This document shows, one piece after another, positions 28,384 to 39,253 of a DNA stretch of 64,000 bases. Positions within the stretch are counted from its first letter, which is position 1. Every line of letters starts with the position of its first letter. The translations under genes were made by a program, and so were the position numbers. Source of the stretch: an uncultured Colwellia sp. (GTDB lineage Bacteria; Pseudomonadota; Gammaproteobacteria; Enterobacterales; Alteromonadaceae); the NCBI GenBank assembly GCA_913058395.1, contig CAJXQI010000021.1:22201-86200 (forward strand), given 5' to 3'. The notes beneath the pieces were generated by a model. It saw only the letters and a list, made by a program, of their open reading frames with translations, was not told the DNA's origin and did not search any database.

Positions 28384-29487
28384 ATGAGTTTAGCTGATCA
28401 AGTTTTAGCGGTGAATGATGATTTACCTATTCGCACTGACGCTCCGGTGCACAGTGGAAAAGTGCGCTCTGTATACTGGTTAACAGCAGCTGATAGTCGT
28501 CGATTAATTGAAGAAAAAGGCTATGACGTTGCCGAAGATACGCCGTTGGCCATTATGCTGATCAGCGACAGAATTTCTGCTTTCGATTGTATTTGGCGTG
28601 GTGAAGGTGGCATGAAAGGCGTTCCAGGAAAAGGGGCGGCATTAAATGCTATTTCAAATCATTGGTTTAAGTTATTTAAAGAACAAGGCTTAGCAGATAG
28701 CCATATTTTAGATATTCCACATCCATTTGTTTGGATCGTGCAAAAAGCTAAACCAGTAATGATTGAAGCGATTTGTCGTCAGTATATTACTGGTTCAATG
28801 TGGCGTTCATACACGAAAGGTGAACGTGAATTTTGTGGAATTAAATTAACTGAAGGTCTTGAAAAAGACAGCAAGTTACCTGAATTACTACAAACCCCAT
28901 CAACTAAAGGTATTTTGGAAGGTATTTCAGGTGTGCCAGCGGTTGATGATGTCAACATTACCCGCAAAAGTATTGAAGATAACTTTGCTGCCTTTAATTT
29001 TAAATCGTTAGATGATATTGCGCTTTATGAAAAGTTTCTAACCGAAGGCTTTGATGTTATTTCTGATGCTCTTGCCAAGCTCGACCAAATTTTTGTTGAT
29101 ACAAAATTTGAATTTGGCTACGTAAAAGATCGCAGTGGTAATAACAAACTCATCTATATGGACGAAGTAGGGACACCCGACTCATCACGTATTTGGGATG
29201 GTGAGCAGTATCGTGCAGGTAAAGTTGTTGAAAACTCAAAAGAAGGTTTTCGTCAGTTATTATTAAATCATTTCCCAGATGCTGATATTCTTTTAAATAA
29301 GGATCGTATGGCAGAACGAGAAGCACTAGCTCGTGATAACGAATTGCCTGAGTCAGTATTAATGGCTGTTTCAGAAACCTACATTGCGATTGCAGAAAAA
29401 ATAACCGGTGAAAAAATTGTTTTATCTGAAAATCCTAAGCAAGAAGTGATTAATATTTTGCGTGATGAATATCAGTTGATTGACTAA
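28384..29487 (+). CDS. purC: Phosphoribosylaminoimidazole-succinocarboxamide synthase (SAICAR synthase)
   Basis: The enzyme joins aspartate to CAIR in purine synthesis, using ATP. Motifs are the lysine-rich opening [24 protein letters not shown], and the late [16 protein letters not shown] followed by [14 protein letters not shown]. At 367 residues this is the long gammaproteobacterial form found in Vibrio-type organisms, not the 237-residue E. coli form. It is monocistronic with its own terminator. Confidence 0.95.
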   Translation: MSLADQVLAVNDDLPIRTDAPVHSGKVRSVYWLTAADSRRLIEEKGYDVAEDTPLAIMLISDRISAFDCIWRGEGGMKGVPGKGAALNAISNHWFKLFKEQGLADSHILDIPHPFVWIVQKAKPVMIEAICRQYITGSMWRSYTKGEREFCGIKLTEGLEKDSKLPELLQTPSTKGILEGISGVPAVDDVNITRKSIEDNFAAFNFKSLDDIALYEKFLTEGFDVISDALAKLDQIFVDTKFEFGYVKDRSGNNKLIYMDEVGTPDSSRIWDGEQYRAGKVVENSKEGFRQLLLNHFPDADILLNKDRMAEREALARDNELPESVLMAVSETYIAIAEKITGEKIVLSENPKQEVINILRDEYQLID

Positions 29488-29513
29488 CTTAATATTCTTT
29501 TTTTAATATTTAG

Positions 29514-29540
29514 AGCCTTGCATTAGCGGGGCTTTTTTAT
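29514..29540 (+). terminator. Terminator after purC
   Basis: AGCCTTGC pairs with GCGGGGCT (two G-U pairs) around ATTA, followed by TTTTTT. Confidence 0.7.
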
Positions 29541-29707
29541 ATTTAAAATAGGGGAATAGGAAAAATGCTTGTTAATTTTTATTTATAATTTTGTAAAGAA
29601 ACTTGACAGATATTACAGAGAGTAGTTAAATGATGCGTTAAAATAATAAGGTAGTAGGTTGGTGTTTATACAATTTAAACTACTAAAAGTAGGGACTTAT
29701 ATAAACA

Positions 29708-30034
29708 ATGGAAAGTATTTTATTAGAATATTATGACAACGCTGATCTTTATGATTCATACATGCCTTTTTTTAAGCATGGTGGATTATTCTTTCGTACT
29801 GATGATAGTTACGATTTAGGAACAGAAATTAATCTTCATGTAAGCCTTCCAGATTCTTTGGAATCTACTAGTGTTAAGGCACAGGTAAGCTGGGTTACTC
29901 CTCATAATGCTCAAAATGGTAATGATGCGGGTATTGGCGTCATGTTCATTGAAGATTTAGATAATTTAAGTCAACAAATCGAAAATGCAATTACGCTTAT
30001 GATGAACTCAGATAAACCTACTTTGTCTATGTAA
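29708..30034 (+). CDS. PilZ domain protein, PilZ/type IV pilus subgroup
   Basis: The protein follows Pseudomonas PilZ closely: YMPFFKHGGLFFRT, YDLGTEINLHVSLPD, VSWVTPHNAQ, GIGVMF and the C-terminal SDKPTLSM. Like that PilZ, it lacks the RxxxR half of the c-di-GMP site, so it probably does not bind c-di-GMP and acts through a protein partner such as PilB (inference). Pilus PilZ genes normally sit beside holB; this one instead starts a cluster with two GYF-domain genes, so it may be a second copy with a different job. Confidence 0.85.
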   Translation: MESILLEYYDNADLYDSYMPFFKHGGLFFRTDDSYDLGTEINLHVSLPDSLESTSVKAQVSWVTPHNAQNGNDAGIGVMFIEDLDNLSQQIENAITLMMNSDKPTLSM

Positions 30035-30098
30035 TTAAGTTTGGTAATGTTAGTCATTAATTGTTAATGTAATTAAAAATGTAGTAAAAGGTATCGTA

Positions 30099-30527
30099 AT
30101 GGATAAATGGTTTCTTCTAGATAATGGTAAAATAGTTGGTCCCTTCGATTTAACCGAAGCACAAAAGTTAGTGGCAAGTAATCCATATTTATATGCGTGG
30201 CAGCCATCATATACTCATTGGACTCCGGTGAATCAAATTAGCCAATTTACTATCGCTGATAATATTCCAACTCCTCCTGTCGATATTCCTGAAGAACTAA
30301 TGGATGCTTTTGTTGAAGGAGAGCGTCAGCTTATTTCTAAACTTGATAATTTAGATGAGCAAATGTCACCGATTACAGGTGATATTTCTAAAGTAACGGA
30401 AGAACTTAATCGTTACCAAAAACTAACGCACAGCTTAAACAATGAAATAAAGACTGCTATTGCGGCCATTGAGCAACAGTATGCTGCCCTACAGCAAAAC
30501 CTTGTGACAAAAAGTAAATTAACTTAG
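30099..30527 (+). CDS. GYF_2-domain protein with C-terminal coiled coil (short paralogue)
   Basis: The first 60 residues form a GYF_2 (DUF4339) domain: WFLLDNGKIVGPFDL, then YAWQPSYTHWTPVNQI. GYF domains bind short proline-rich or aromatic peptides. Residues about 65-140 are heptad-like (LNRYQKLTHSLNNEIKTAI) and probably form a coiled coil. It has no membrane segment or signal peptide. It lies 65 bases after the PilZ gene and 56 bases before a longer paralogue with the same two modules. Function is unknown; a scaffold or adaptor role is an inference. Confidence 0.75.
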   Translation: MDKWFLLDNGKIVGPFDLTEAQKLVASNPYLYAWQPSYTHWTPVNQISQFTIADNIPTPPVDIPEELMDAFVEGERQLISKLDNLDEQMSPITGDISKVTEELNRYQKLTHSLNNEIKTAIAAIEQQYAALQQNLVTKSKLT

Positions 30528-30582
30528 TACTTAATTTTATAATGTCATCCGTTAATGTAATTCCAGCAGAAGAAGATAAATA

Positions 30583-31797
30583 ATGAATACATGGATTTTT
30601 TCGAAAAACGGTCAAGTCACCGAACCATTAGACTTAGCGTCAGCAAAAAAATATGTTGTAGAAAATAATGATGCTTATGGTTGGCAGGCAAGCTACACAC
30701 AGTGGCTGCCAGTAAATAGCATTAATGAATTTTCAGCATTATTACCTGAACGTAAAGTAGGTGCTCAACTTCCGCAAAAAATTGTTGATGAGTTTTTATC
30801 GAAAGAACAAGCATTAAGCAAGCGATTAGAGCAATTTAATAAAGAGCTTGCTAGTGGCGAAGCCATCGCGCAGGAATTTGAACAAGAAATTGCAAATTAT
30901 AAGCAATTAACGGTTAATCTTAGTGATGAAGTGAAAGGCAATATCAATGAAATTGAATTGCAGTATCATGAATTGCAAAATCAGCTAAATGTTATTAGAC
31001 AAAGTGTTCAGACATCACAGCAAGAATTATCTGGTATTGTAAAAGACTTTAATCAGAAAGTTTCAGAGAAGTCAGTAGTAAAAACGCCAGTTTCTGTAAA
31101 AGCAGCCGTGACTCCTCCTCCTACAGTAAAAAGTCAGCCTTCAAGTGATCTACCTAAGCCGGACGTAGAGAAAGATCCTACGAATGCTTCTGTTATCAAA
31201 TTAGTACCAGAAACTGAACCTTCAGCAAATGTAGTAGTAGAGAAAAAAGTAGAAACTGCAGTGAGTACTGAAAAAAAATCAGATACTTTAAATAGTGCAG
31301 ATGAAGAACAAAAAGCTGAAAAGCAAGTTGATGGGAAAGCTATTAACACACGCGCACCGAGACCAACAGGTGCGAAAGTTATCAGTACCCGTTCTAATAT
31401 TCCTACACCTAAGCATATGGGAAGTATTAAAAACGACAGTGCAAACACTAGCGTTAATGAAAAGCCTAAAGAAGCAACGATAGCGAAAGACACTTTAGCA
31501 AATGAAAAAGCTAATCAAGTTGCTACAGCGAAAGAAAAAGTGCTTCAAAAAGAAGTTGAGTCAGTTGATGATGATCAAAAACTGCAGACAAAACTTGAGT
31601 CGGGTGTAAAAAATATATTTAAATCAGTTTTTACCAAAGAAGAGCCTAAGTCTACGAAGAATAAGTTTTCCGATTTAGTTGGCAATGATGGTAAGAGTTC
31701 GAATGTGGAGTCCATTGAGGCTAAAGTTGAAGCTAAAGTTGAAGTAGAAATTGATGATGAAGCTTCAAAAGCACCTCGTCGAAGAAGACGCAGATAA
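30583..31797 (+). CDS. GYF_2-domain protein with coiled coil, disordered tail and Arg-rich end (long paralogue)
   Basis: Residues 1-60 are a GYF_2 domain (WIFSKNGQVTEPLDL, YGWQASYTQWLPVNSI) clearly related to that of the preceding gene. Residues about 65-160 form a coiled coil (VNLSDEVKGNINEIELQYHE). Residues 165-400 are low complexity, rich in Lys, Glu, Val, Ser and Thr, and probably disordered. The last residues are APRRRRRR, a charged tail that could bind nucleic acid or acidic membranes (inference). The two GYF proteins could form mixed coiled coils. No named function is known to me. Confidence 0.75.
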   Translation: MNTWIFSKNGQVTEPLDLASAKKYVVENNDAYGWQASYTQWLPVNSINEFSALLPERKVGAQLPQKIVDEFLSKEQALSKRLEQFNKELASGEAIAQEFEQEIANYKQLTVNLSDEVKGNINEIELQYHELQNQLNVIRQSVQTSQQELSGIVKDFNQKVSEKSVVKTPVSVKAAVTPPPTVKSQPSSDLPKPDVEKDPTNASVIKLVPETEPSANVVVEKKVETAVSTEKKSDTLNSADEEQKAEKQVDGKAINTRAPRPTGAKVISTRSNIPTPKHMGSIKNDSANTSVNEKPKEATIAKDTLANEKANQVATAKEKVLQKEVESVDDDQKLQTKLESGVKNIFKSVFTKEEPKSTKNKFSDLVGNDGKSSNVESIEAKVEAKVEVEIDDEASKAPRRRRRR

Positions 31798-31839
31798 AGA
31801 ATAAATGCTTAAAACGTAGCTAATTTTCAATTGATATAG

Positions 31840-31865
31840 AGCCTCGCAATCGCGGGGCTTTTTTA
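31840..31865 (+). terminator. Terminator of the PilZ-GYF cluster
   Basis: AGCCTCGC pairs with GCGGGGCT around AATC, followed by six T. It closes the three-gene cluster. The stem is nearly the same as the one after purC. Confidence 0.8.
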
Positions 31866-32176
31866 TGGAATAATAAAAAAGCCAATACCTTGGAGCTTTT
31901 AAATAGCACAGGGTTTAAATGGGTGGATACCATACTCAGGCTGTTAATAGCATTACCATCAGTTGTTTCTATTTTCCATATACTAATTTCGTTGGCCCTG
32001 TATTTTCTAGGTATTCAATATCAAGGAAGGGGGTCTATCTGAATCATATTTTATTAATTAAATGTTCGCTAACATAGCGGCGTTTGATATCACATCCATG
32101 TTTCAGGTACTTCTCATTAAACTCTTATTTTCTCTGCTTAATTTTGTTAGAGCCTAATAAACAAACCTTTATGTGA

Positions 32177-32193
32177 TGCACCAAAATAGCTCT
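32177..32193. promoter_or_regulatory. NtrC-like site 1 upstream of glnK
   Basis: TGCACCAAAATAGCTCT matches the left half and centre of the NtrC consensus (TGCAC-N5-GGTGCA) well; the right half is degenerate. It lies about 130 bases upstream of the predicted start of transcription. Confidence 0.6.
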
Positions 32194-32208
32194 TTTTTGT
32201 TTCTTAAT

Positions 32209-32225
32209 TGCACTGCTTTGGTGCT
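32209..32225. promoter_or_regulatory. NtrC-like site 2 upstream of glnK
   Basis: TGCACTGCTTTGGTGCT has both halves of the NtrC consensus, differing only at the last base. Its centre is 32 bases from that of site 1, a spacing of about three helical turns, as in glnA enhancers. A weaker third match lies at 32260-32276. Confidence 0.7.
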
Positions 32226-32289
32226 TTTAAACTCACGTATTTGTCTTGTTTTGTTTTAGTGCATTGTTTTGATGACGTTTTTAACTGTG

Positions 32290-32303
32290 GGTATAAATGG
32301 TGC
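32290..32303 (+). promoter_or_regulatory. Sigma-54-type -24/-12 promoter for glnK-amtB
   Basis: GG at 32290-32291 and GC at 32302-32303 are ten bases apart within TGGGTATAAATGGTGCTT, the invariant spacing of sigma-54 promoters. The glnK ATG follows 65 bases later, and NtrC-like sites lie upstream. Confidence 0.65.
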
Positions 32304-32338
32304 TTACTACCATCTAAATAATAAATTTAAAAATCTAA

Positions 32339-32707
<369 letters not shown>

Positions 32708-32781
32708 GTCTTGTTAGCTTGATGAATTTATATATCAGAATTTTGTTAGCTGTAATTGAAAATTAGAATGTGGATGTAAAA

Positions 32782-34074
32782 ATGAAAAAAATAATGATCA
32801 CACTTTTCGCTTTAACTTTCTCTTTACCCAGTCTTGCGGTAGAGCCTGCGCTTAATGGCGCTAATACTGCTTGGATATTAACGTCTACGGCGTTAGTTTT
32901 ATTGATGACCTTACCAGGGCTTGCCTTGTTTTATGGCGGATTAGTACGTAGAAAAAATATTTTATCTATTTTGATGCAGTGCTTTGCTATTGCAGGAGTC
33001 TCATCTATTTTATGGTTTGTTTTGGGGTACAGCTTGGCTTTTGGCGAAGGTAATGCTTGGATAGGTGATTTTAGTAAAGTATTAATGGCTGGAGTCACTA
33101 AAGATGCACTTTCTGGTGACATACCTGAAAGTCTCTTTATGTTATTTCAAATGACCTTTGCGGTAATAACCCCTGCGCTTATTATTGGTGCATATGCGGA
33201 AAGAATGAAGTTCTCCGCAGTATTAATTTTTTCAGGGCTATGGTTGTTAGTGGTTTATGCGCCTGTAACGCATTGGGTTTGGGGGGGGGGCTGGTTGGCA
33301 CAGCTCGGGGTTTATGATTTTGCTGGTGGCATTGTTGTTCACATTACCGCAGGTGTAGCGGCATTAGTTGCAGCCGTTGTATTAGGACCACGTCACGGTT
33401 TTCCTAGAACGCCTATGTTACCTCATAACCTTACTATGACAGTGACTGGTGCTGGTATGTTGTGGGTTGGTTGGTTTGGCTTTAATGGTGGTAGTGCTTT
33501 GGCCGCTAATGGCGATGCTTCTATGGCAATGTTAGTGACACACTTGTCTGCTTCCGCCGGGGCGCTAACTTGGGCAGCTATTGAGTGGAAAAAGTTTGGT
33601 AAAGCCAGTGTTTTAGGTGCGGTTACCGGAATGGTTGCTGGTTTAGGCACAATCACGCCCGCTTCTGGTTTTGTTGGACCTGGTGGCGCTTTAATTATTG
33701 GAGTTGCTGCCGGTATCGTTTGTTTCTATTCAACGGTCTATATTAAACAAAAACTTAAAATAGATGATTCCTTAGATGTTTTTCCTGTGCATGGTGTTGG
33801 CGGTATATTGGGGACATTGCTCGCTGGTGTATTTGCATCGACCGAACTTGGCGCTTTTAGTGGTTATGGATATGCTGAAGGCATTAGTACGATGTTAGGA
33901 CAAGTTAGTGTGCAATTAGTCGGTATTGGCTCAACCATTGTTTATACAGCAATAGTGTCTTACCTATTATTTAAATTAGTTGCGCTTATGACTAAAGGTT
34001 TACGAGTATCAAAAGAGCAAGAAATAACCGGCCTTGATTTGATTGAACATGATGAGTCTGGTTACAACCTGTAA
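32782..34074 (+). CDS. amtB: Ammonium transporter AmtB
   Basis: This trimeric channel takes up ammonium and is gated by GlnK. A signal peptide (KKIMITLFALTFSLPSLAV) is followed by eleven membrane helices. Conserved pore regions are visible: LALFYGGLVRRKN, THWVWGGGWLA and the twin-His regions DFAGGIVVHITAG and DVFPVHGVGGILGTLLAG. I set the start at the ATG at 32782, since a GTG at 32770 would only add residues ahead of the signal peptide. The codons for WGGGW contain ten consecutive G at 33281-33290, a likely slippage site. Confidence 0.95.
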   Translation: MKKIMITLFALTFSLPSLAVEPALNGANTAWILTSTALVLLMTLPGLALFYGGLVRRKNILSILMQCFAIAGVSSILWFVLGYSLAFGEGNAWIGDFSKVLMAGVTKDALSGDIPESLFMLFQMTFAVITPALIIGAYAERMKFSAVLIFSGLWLLVVYAPVTHWVWGGGWLAQLGVYDFAGGIVVHITAGVAALVAAVVLGPRHGFPRTPMLPHNLTMTVTGAGMLWVGWFGFNGGSALAANGDASMAMLVTHLSASAGALTWAAIEWKKFGKASVLGAVTGMVAGLGTITPASGFVGPGGALIIGVAAGIVCFYSTVYIKQKLKIDDSLDVFPVHGVGGILGTLLAGVFASTELGAFSGYGYAEGISTMLGQVSVQLVGIGSTIVYTAIVSYLLFKLVALMTKGLRVSKEQEITGLDLIEHDESGYNL

Positions 34075-34105
34075 ATCATAACTTGCATGTTTAAGCACTG
34101 AGAAC

Positions 34106-34134
34106 AAAAGGCTTCTATAAAGAAGCCTTTTTAT
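34106..34134 (+). terminator. Terminator of glnK-amtB
   Basis: AAAAGGCTTCT pairs with AGAAGCCTTTTT around ATAA, then T-rich sequence. Confidence 0.85.
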
Positions 34135-35453
<1,319 letters not shown>

Positions 35454-35465
35454 GAAAGCCATATA

Positions 35466-37877
35466 ATGAAATTTAGTGAATCTTGGTTACGTGAGTGGGT
35501 AAACCCTGCTATATCTTCAGATGAATTAGCTCATCAAATTACCATGGCTGGCCTTGAAGTTGATGCCGTAGAACCTGTTGCTGGTGAGTTTACCGGCGTG
35601 TTAATTGGTGAAGTGGTTGAGTGTGGCCCGCACCCTGATGCTGACAAATTACAAGTAACAAAAATTAATTTAGGTCCAGATTTTAATGATGGCGAGTTAG
35701 TTGACATTGTTTGTGGTGCAAAAAATTGTCGTTTAGGTTTAAAAGTTGCAGTTGCAACTGTTGGCGCTGTACTGCCAGGTAACTTTAAAATTAAAAAGGC
35801 TAAACTTCGCGGCGTACCGTCACACGGCATGCTATGTAGTGAATCAGAAATTGGCTTAGCTGAAAGCGCTGATGGCATTATGGAATTAGCCAGTGATGCA
35901 CCACTAGGGTTATGTGTTCGTGAATATCTTGACCTTAATGACGTTACTATTGATGTTGATTTAACGGCTAACCGTGGTGACTGTTTAGGCCTTAAAGGTT
36001 TGGCACGTGAAGTTGGCGTATTAAATAGCTTAAGCGTAACTGAACCAACAATTACTGCGGTAAAACCAACAGTTGATGATACTGTTGCTATTACCTTATC
36101 AGCAGAACAAGCATGTCCTCGTTATTTAGGGCGTGTGATTAAAAATATTGATGTAAATGCACAAACACCTTTATGGATGGTAGAAAAGCTACGTCGTTGT
36201 GGTACACGTTCAATCGACCCTGTAGTTGATGTAACTAACTATGTGTTGTTAGAGCAAGGTCACCCGATGCATGCATTTGACCTAGCTGCTATTGATGGTG
36301 CTATTAACGTACGTTATGCGAACGAAGGTGAAAAGTTAGTTTTACTTGATGAAAACGAAGTAACACTATCAACACAAACATTAGTGATTGCTGATGACAC
36401 CAAATCTTTGGCTATGGCCGGTATTTTTGGTGGACTAGCATCTGGTGTAACTACCGAATCAAAAGATATCTTTTTAGAAAGTGCCTTTTTTGCGCCATTA
36501 GCTATATTAGGTAAAGCACGTCAATATGGTTTACACACCGATGCGTCACATCGCTATGAGCGTGGTATTGACCCACAATTACAACGTGATGCAATGGAAC
36601 GTGCTACAGCGTTATTACTAGAAATTGTTGGCGGTGAAGCCGGTCCTATTGTTGAAGCTGTATCGAAAGATAATATTCCAGCAGAACGAACGGTAACATT
36701 ACGTCGTGCAAAATTAGATGGTCGTATTGGTCATCACATTAAAGATGCAACGGTAACTGAAATATTAACTCGCTTAGGTTTTAATGTTGCTGAAAATGGC
36801 GGGAACGAAGATAAAGTATGGACAGTTGTAGTACCAGCTTATCGTTTCGATATCAGCATCGAAGTTGATTTAATTGAAGAAGTGGCGCGTATTTTTGGTT
36901 ACAACAACATTCCAAATGTTTCTCCAAAAGCTACATTGGCAATGCGTGAGCAAAAAGAAGCGGTGTTGCCGGTAAGTAAATTACGTAATACCTTAGTGAA
37001 TCGCGGTTACCAAGAAGCAATTACTTACAGTTTTGTTGACCCTAAAATACAAGTGCAAATTCACCCAGATCAAGCAACGATGACTTTGCCACACCCAATT
37101 TCGAGCGAAATGTCAGAAATGCGTGTGAGTTTATGGACGGGATTATTGCAATCAGTTATTTACAATCAAAATCGTCAGCAAGGCCGCGTACGTTTATTTG
37201 AAACGGGTTTACGTTTTATTCCTGATGAAAGTGCTGAAAATGGAGTTCGTCAAGAAAATATGATCGCTGGTGTGCTTAGTGGTCAACGTAGTGAAGAGCA
37301 TTGGGATATTGAAAAAGCCGCGACTGACTTTTATGACATAAAAGCTGATGTTGAAGCGTTACTAAGCTTAACTAGCAACGTTAATGCTTATCAATTTTCA
37401 AAAGCAGAAATTGATGCTCTGCACCCAGGACAAACGGCAGCTATTCATAAAAATGGCGTGCTTGTTGGCCATATTGGAGCGTTACATCCTGAATTAGAAC
37501 GAAAATTAGGACTAAACGGTCGCACCTTAGTTTTTGAGCTTTTATTAAGTGAAGTTTGTGTGCGAAATATCCCGCTAGCGCTTGATATATCTCGCTTTCC
37601 TGCGAATCGACGTGATATAGCAGTTGTTGTTGAAGATCAAGTTAGTGCAAATAATGTTCTACAACTTATTGAAAAGGTTGGCGGAAATTATTTAGTTGAT
37701 CTAAACTTGTTCGATGTATACCGAGGTAATGGTATTGAATCTGGTTTTAAGAGCTTAGCAATTGCGTTGACATTGCAAGATATCGATAAAACCCTAGAAG
37801 AAAAGGATATCACTGACGTAGTTGACCGAGTGGTCGACACATTGAAAACTGAACTAAATGCATCTCTGAGGGATTAA
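35466..37877 (+). CDS. pheT: Phenylalanyl-tRNA synthetase, beta subunit
   Basis: The 803-residue beta subunit starts [14 protein letters not shown]. Domains are the EMAP-II-like tRNA-binding domain (about 40-150, [18 protein letters not shown]), the B3/4 editing domain (about 210-390, with [18 protein letters not shown]), B5 (about 400-475), the core-like domain, and the C-terminal FDX-ACB anticodon domain (about 705-800, [16 protein letters not shown]). It is cotranscribed between pheS and ihfA. Confidence 0.97.
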   Translation: MKFSESWLREWVNPAISSDELAHQITMAGLEVDAVEPVAGEFTGVLIGEVVECGPHPDADKLQVTKINLGPDFNDGELVDIVCGAKNCRLGLKVAVATVGAVLPGNFKIKKAKLRGVPSHGMLCSESEIGLAESADGIMELASDAPLGLCVREYLDLNDVTIDVDLTANRGDCLGLKGLAREVGVLNSLSVTEPTITAVKPTVDDTVAITLSAEQACPRYLGRVIKNIDVNAQTPLWMVEKLRRCGTRSIDPVVDVTNYVLLEQGHPMHAFDLAAIDGAINVRYANEGEKLVLLDENEVTLSTQTLVIADDTKSLAMAGIFGGLASGVTTESKDIFLESAFFAPLAILGKARQYGLHTDASHRYERGIDPQLQRDAMERATALLLEIVGGEAGPIVEAVSKDNIPAERTVTLRRAKLDGRIGHHIKDATVTEILTRLGFNVAENGGNEDKVWTVVVPAYRFDISIEVDLIEEVARIFGYNNIPNVSPKATLAMREQKEAVLPVSKLRNTLVNRGYQEAITYSFVDPKIQVQIHPDQATMTLPHPISSEMSEMRVSLWTGLLQSVIYNQNRQQGRVRLFETGLRFIPDESAENGVRQENMIAGVLSGQRSEEHWDIEKAATDFYDIKADVEALLSLTSNVNAYQFSKAEIDALHPGQTAAIHKNGVLVGHIGALHPELERKLGLNGRTLVFELLLSEVCVRNIPLALDISRFPANRRDIAVVVEDQVSANNVLQLIEKVGGNYLVDLNLFDVYRGNGIESGFKSLAIALTLQDIDKTLEEKDITDVVDRVVDTLKTELNASLRD

Positions 37878-37880
37878 AAA

Positions 37881-38174
37881 ATGGCGCTAACTAAAGCAGA
37901 AGTAGCAGAACATTTATTTGAAAAAGTTGGGCTTAGCAAGCGCGACGCAAAAGATATGGTTGAAGTGTTTTTCGAAGAAATTCGTGAAACTTTAGAGTCA
38001 GGTGAACAAGTAAAATTGTCTGGTTTCGGAAACTTTGATCTACGCGTGAAAAGCGAGCGCCCAGGTCGTAACCCTAAAACAGGTGAAGATATTCCAATTT
38101 CTGCACGTAAAGTGGTAACGTTCCGCCCAGGTCAAAAGCTTAAAAGTCGCGTCGAAGACGGCAACGGCAAATAA
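37881..38174 (+). CDS. ihfA: Integration host factor, alpha subunit
   Basis: The 97-residue DNA-bending protein begins [20 protein letters not shown] and has the HU-family arm [18 protein letters not shown]. With IhfB it makes sharp bends and assists sigma-54 promoters, replication and recombination. The start is three bases after the pheT stop, as in many Gammaproteobacteria, so it is translated from the pheST transcript. Confidence 0.97.
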   Translation: MALTKAEVAEHLFEKVGLSKRDAKDMVEVFFEEIRETLESGEQVKLSGFGNFDLRVKSERPGRNPKTGEDIPISARKVVTFRPGQKLKSRVEDGNGK

Positions 38175-38207
38175 GTCAGCAAATCAGTTTTGCATTTTGT
38201 ACAGTAT

Positions 38208-38234
38208 AAAAGGTTGCTTCGGCAGCCTTTTTTT
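38208..38234 (+). terminator. Terminator of pheST-ihfA
   Basis: AAAGGTTGC pairs with GCAGCCTTT across a stable TTCG loop, followed by seven T. Confidence 0.9.
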
Positions 38235-38261
38235 GTGCTTAGTTTTTTAAGTCTGTAGCTT

Positions 38262-38467
38262 ATACCAATTTCATTAAGTTATTGCTCACTTGTGTTGGTT
38301 AAAATAACCCAAGGCAGCGTTGCTCACAAGGATGTGAGTACTTAGGGTTTGTTTGGAACTAAAAACCTGTGTGTTCAATCCCAATAGCCTGCTATTAGTC
38401 AATCAAGCGCCTTATCTTGATTTTTTTCTACGCACAACAAGATCACAAACTTAATGAAACCAGTACT
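38262..38467. repeat. 206-bp inverted-repeat element, second family
   Basis: The left end ATACCAATTTCATTAAGTT and the right end AACTTAATGAAACCAGTAC are inverted matches at 15 of 19 positions. The inner right half carries the landmark CTACGCACAACAAGATCACA. A decayed relative lies at 23577-23648. It has no reading frame of note. It appears to be a dispersed non-coding repeat and fills the gap between ihfA and a convergent gene. Confidence 0.7.
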
Positions 38468-38494
38468 ATTTATAAGTGCTAGGTTTGCTATCAG

Positions 38495-39016
38495 CTATTT
38501 CACTTCATCGACAGGTTTGGTTTTAAAAGGAGCTCTAACGGCAACAATTAAAAGTTCTTTTAATATTAAGCTTGTTATCGCTAAAGTAACTCCAGTGGCT
38601 ATAGCGTGTAGTTCAAGTGGAATGGCCATTGAAAAATCTTCTGAGGTAGCTACGGCGATTTGCTTATCTAAATGCCAAATAAATTGATAAACGCTAGCTA
38701 AATAATCTGTTGCTTTGATCTGTGCTAAGTGAGCGTTTAAGTATTCTACACGTATTGATAATCGCTCAATTAACTCACCAGTATTGATAATAGACGCCTC
38801 ACTATTTCCTTTGTAGCGTGTAATCATAGTCGACAAGCTACCTTCAAAGTGCTGTTGAGCTATATCTTGAAATTGAGCCAATTGCAGTTGAGCTTCATTC
38901 AAATGACCAGAAAGGCGCTGTTGATACTGCTGCATAAACTCAGGAAGTTGCACACCTAAAATAAAGGTGATGGTGAAAAAGCAGCGATCAAGTATGTTGT
39001 TCATTAATGCGAGCAT
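38495..39016 (-). CDS. DUF2937 family membrane protein
   Basis: The 173-residue protein opens with ILDRCFFTITFILGVQLPEFM, typical of DUF2937. A long helical, Gln-rich middle region (residues about 30-110) may face the periplasm or form a coiled coil. A second hydrophobic segment lies near 133-158. Function is unknown. An ATG at 39004 (MNNILDRC) is an equally possible start. Confidence 0.75.
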   Translation of the reverse strand: MLALMNNILDRCFFTITFILGVQLPEFMQQYQQRLSGHLNEAQLQLAQFQDIAQQHFEGSLSTMITRYKGNSEASIINTGELIERLSIRVEYLNAHLAQIKATDYLASVYQFIWHLDKQIAVATSEDFSMAIPLELHAIATGVTLAITSLILKELLIVAVRAPFKTKPVDEVK

Positions 39017-39253
39017 ATGACCTTATCGAAAAGTGTTGTAAAAATTGAAATAACCCTCTATTGACGTTAGCACAGAGCAAAAAAAAGATCATAAATAGCG
39101 CTATGAAATTGTATAACCCCCTTTTTGTAAACGCTATTTAAGCATAGAAGTTTTAAGCATTGTTTCCTTAAATAGTGCTAATATAGCGATCTTTACTTGA
39201 GCAATACATTGTTGACGTATTGCTAACAAAACAGTCGGGATTTTTTATCAACT

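Noticed and set aside
39134..39175. 9-bp stem before the ABC exporter gene (CTATTTAAG/CTTAAATAG)
   Set aside because: The loop is 24 bases and the stem AT-rich, so chance pairing in an AT-rich gap is likely.
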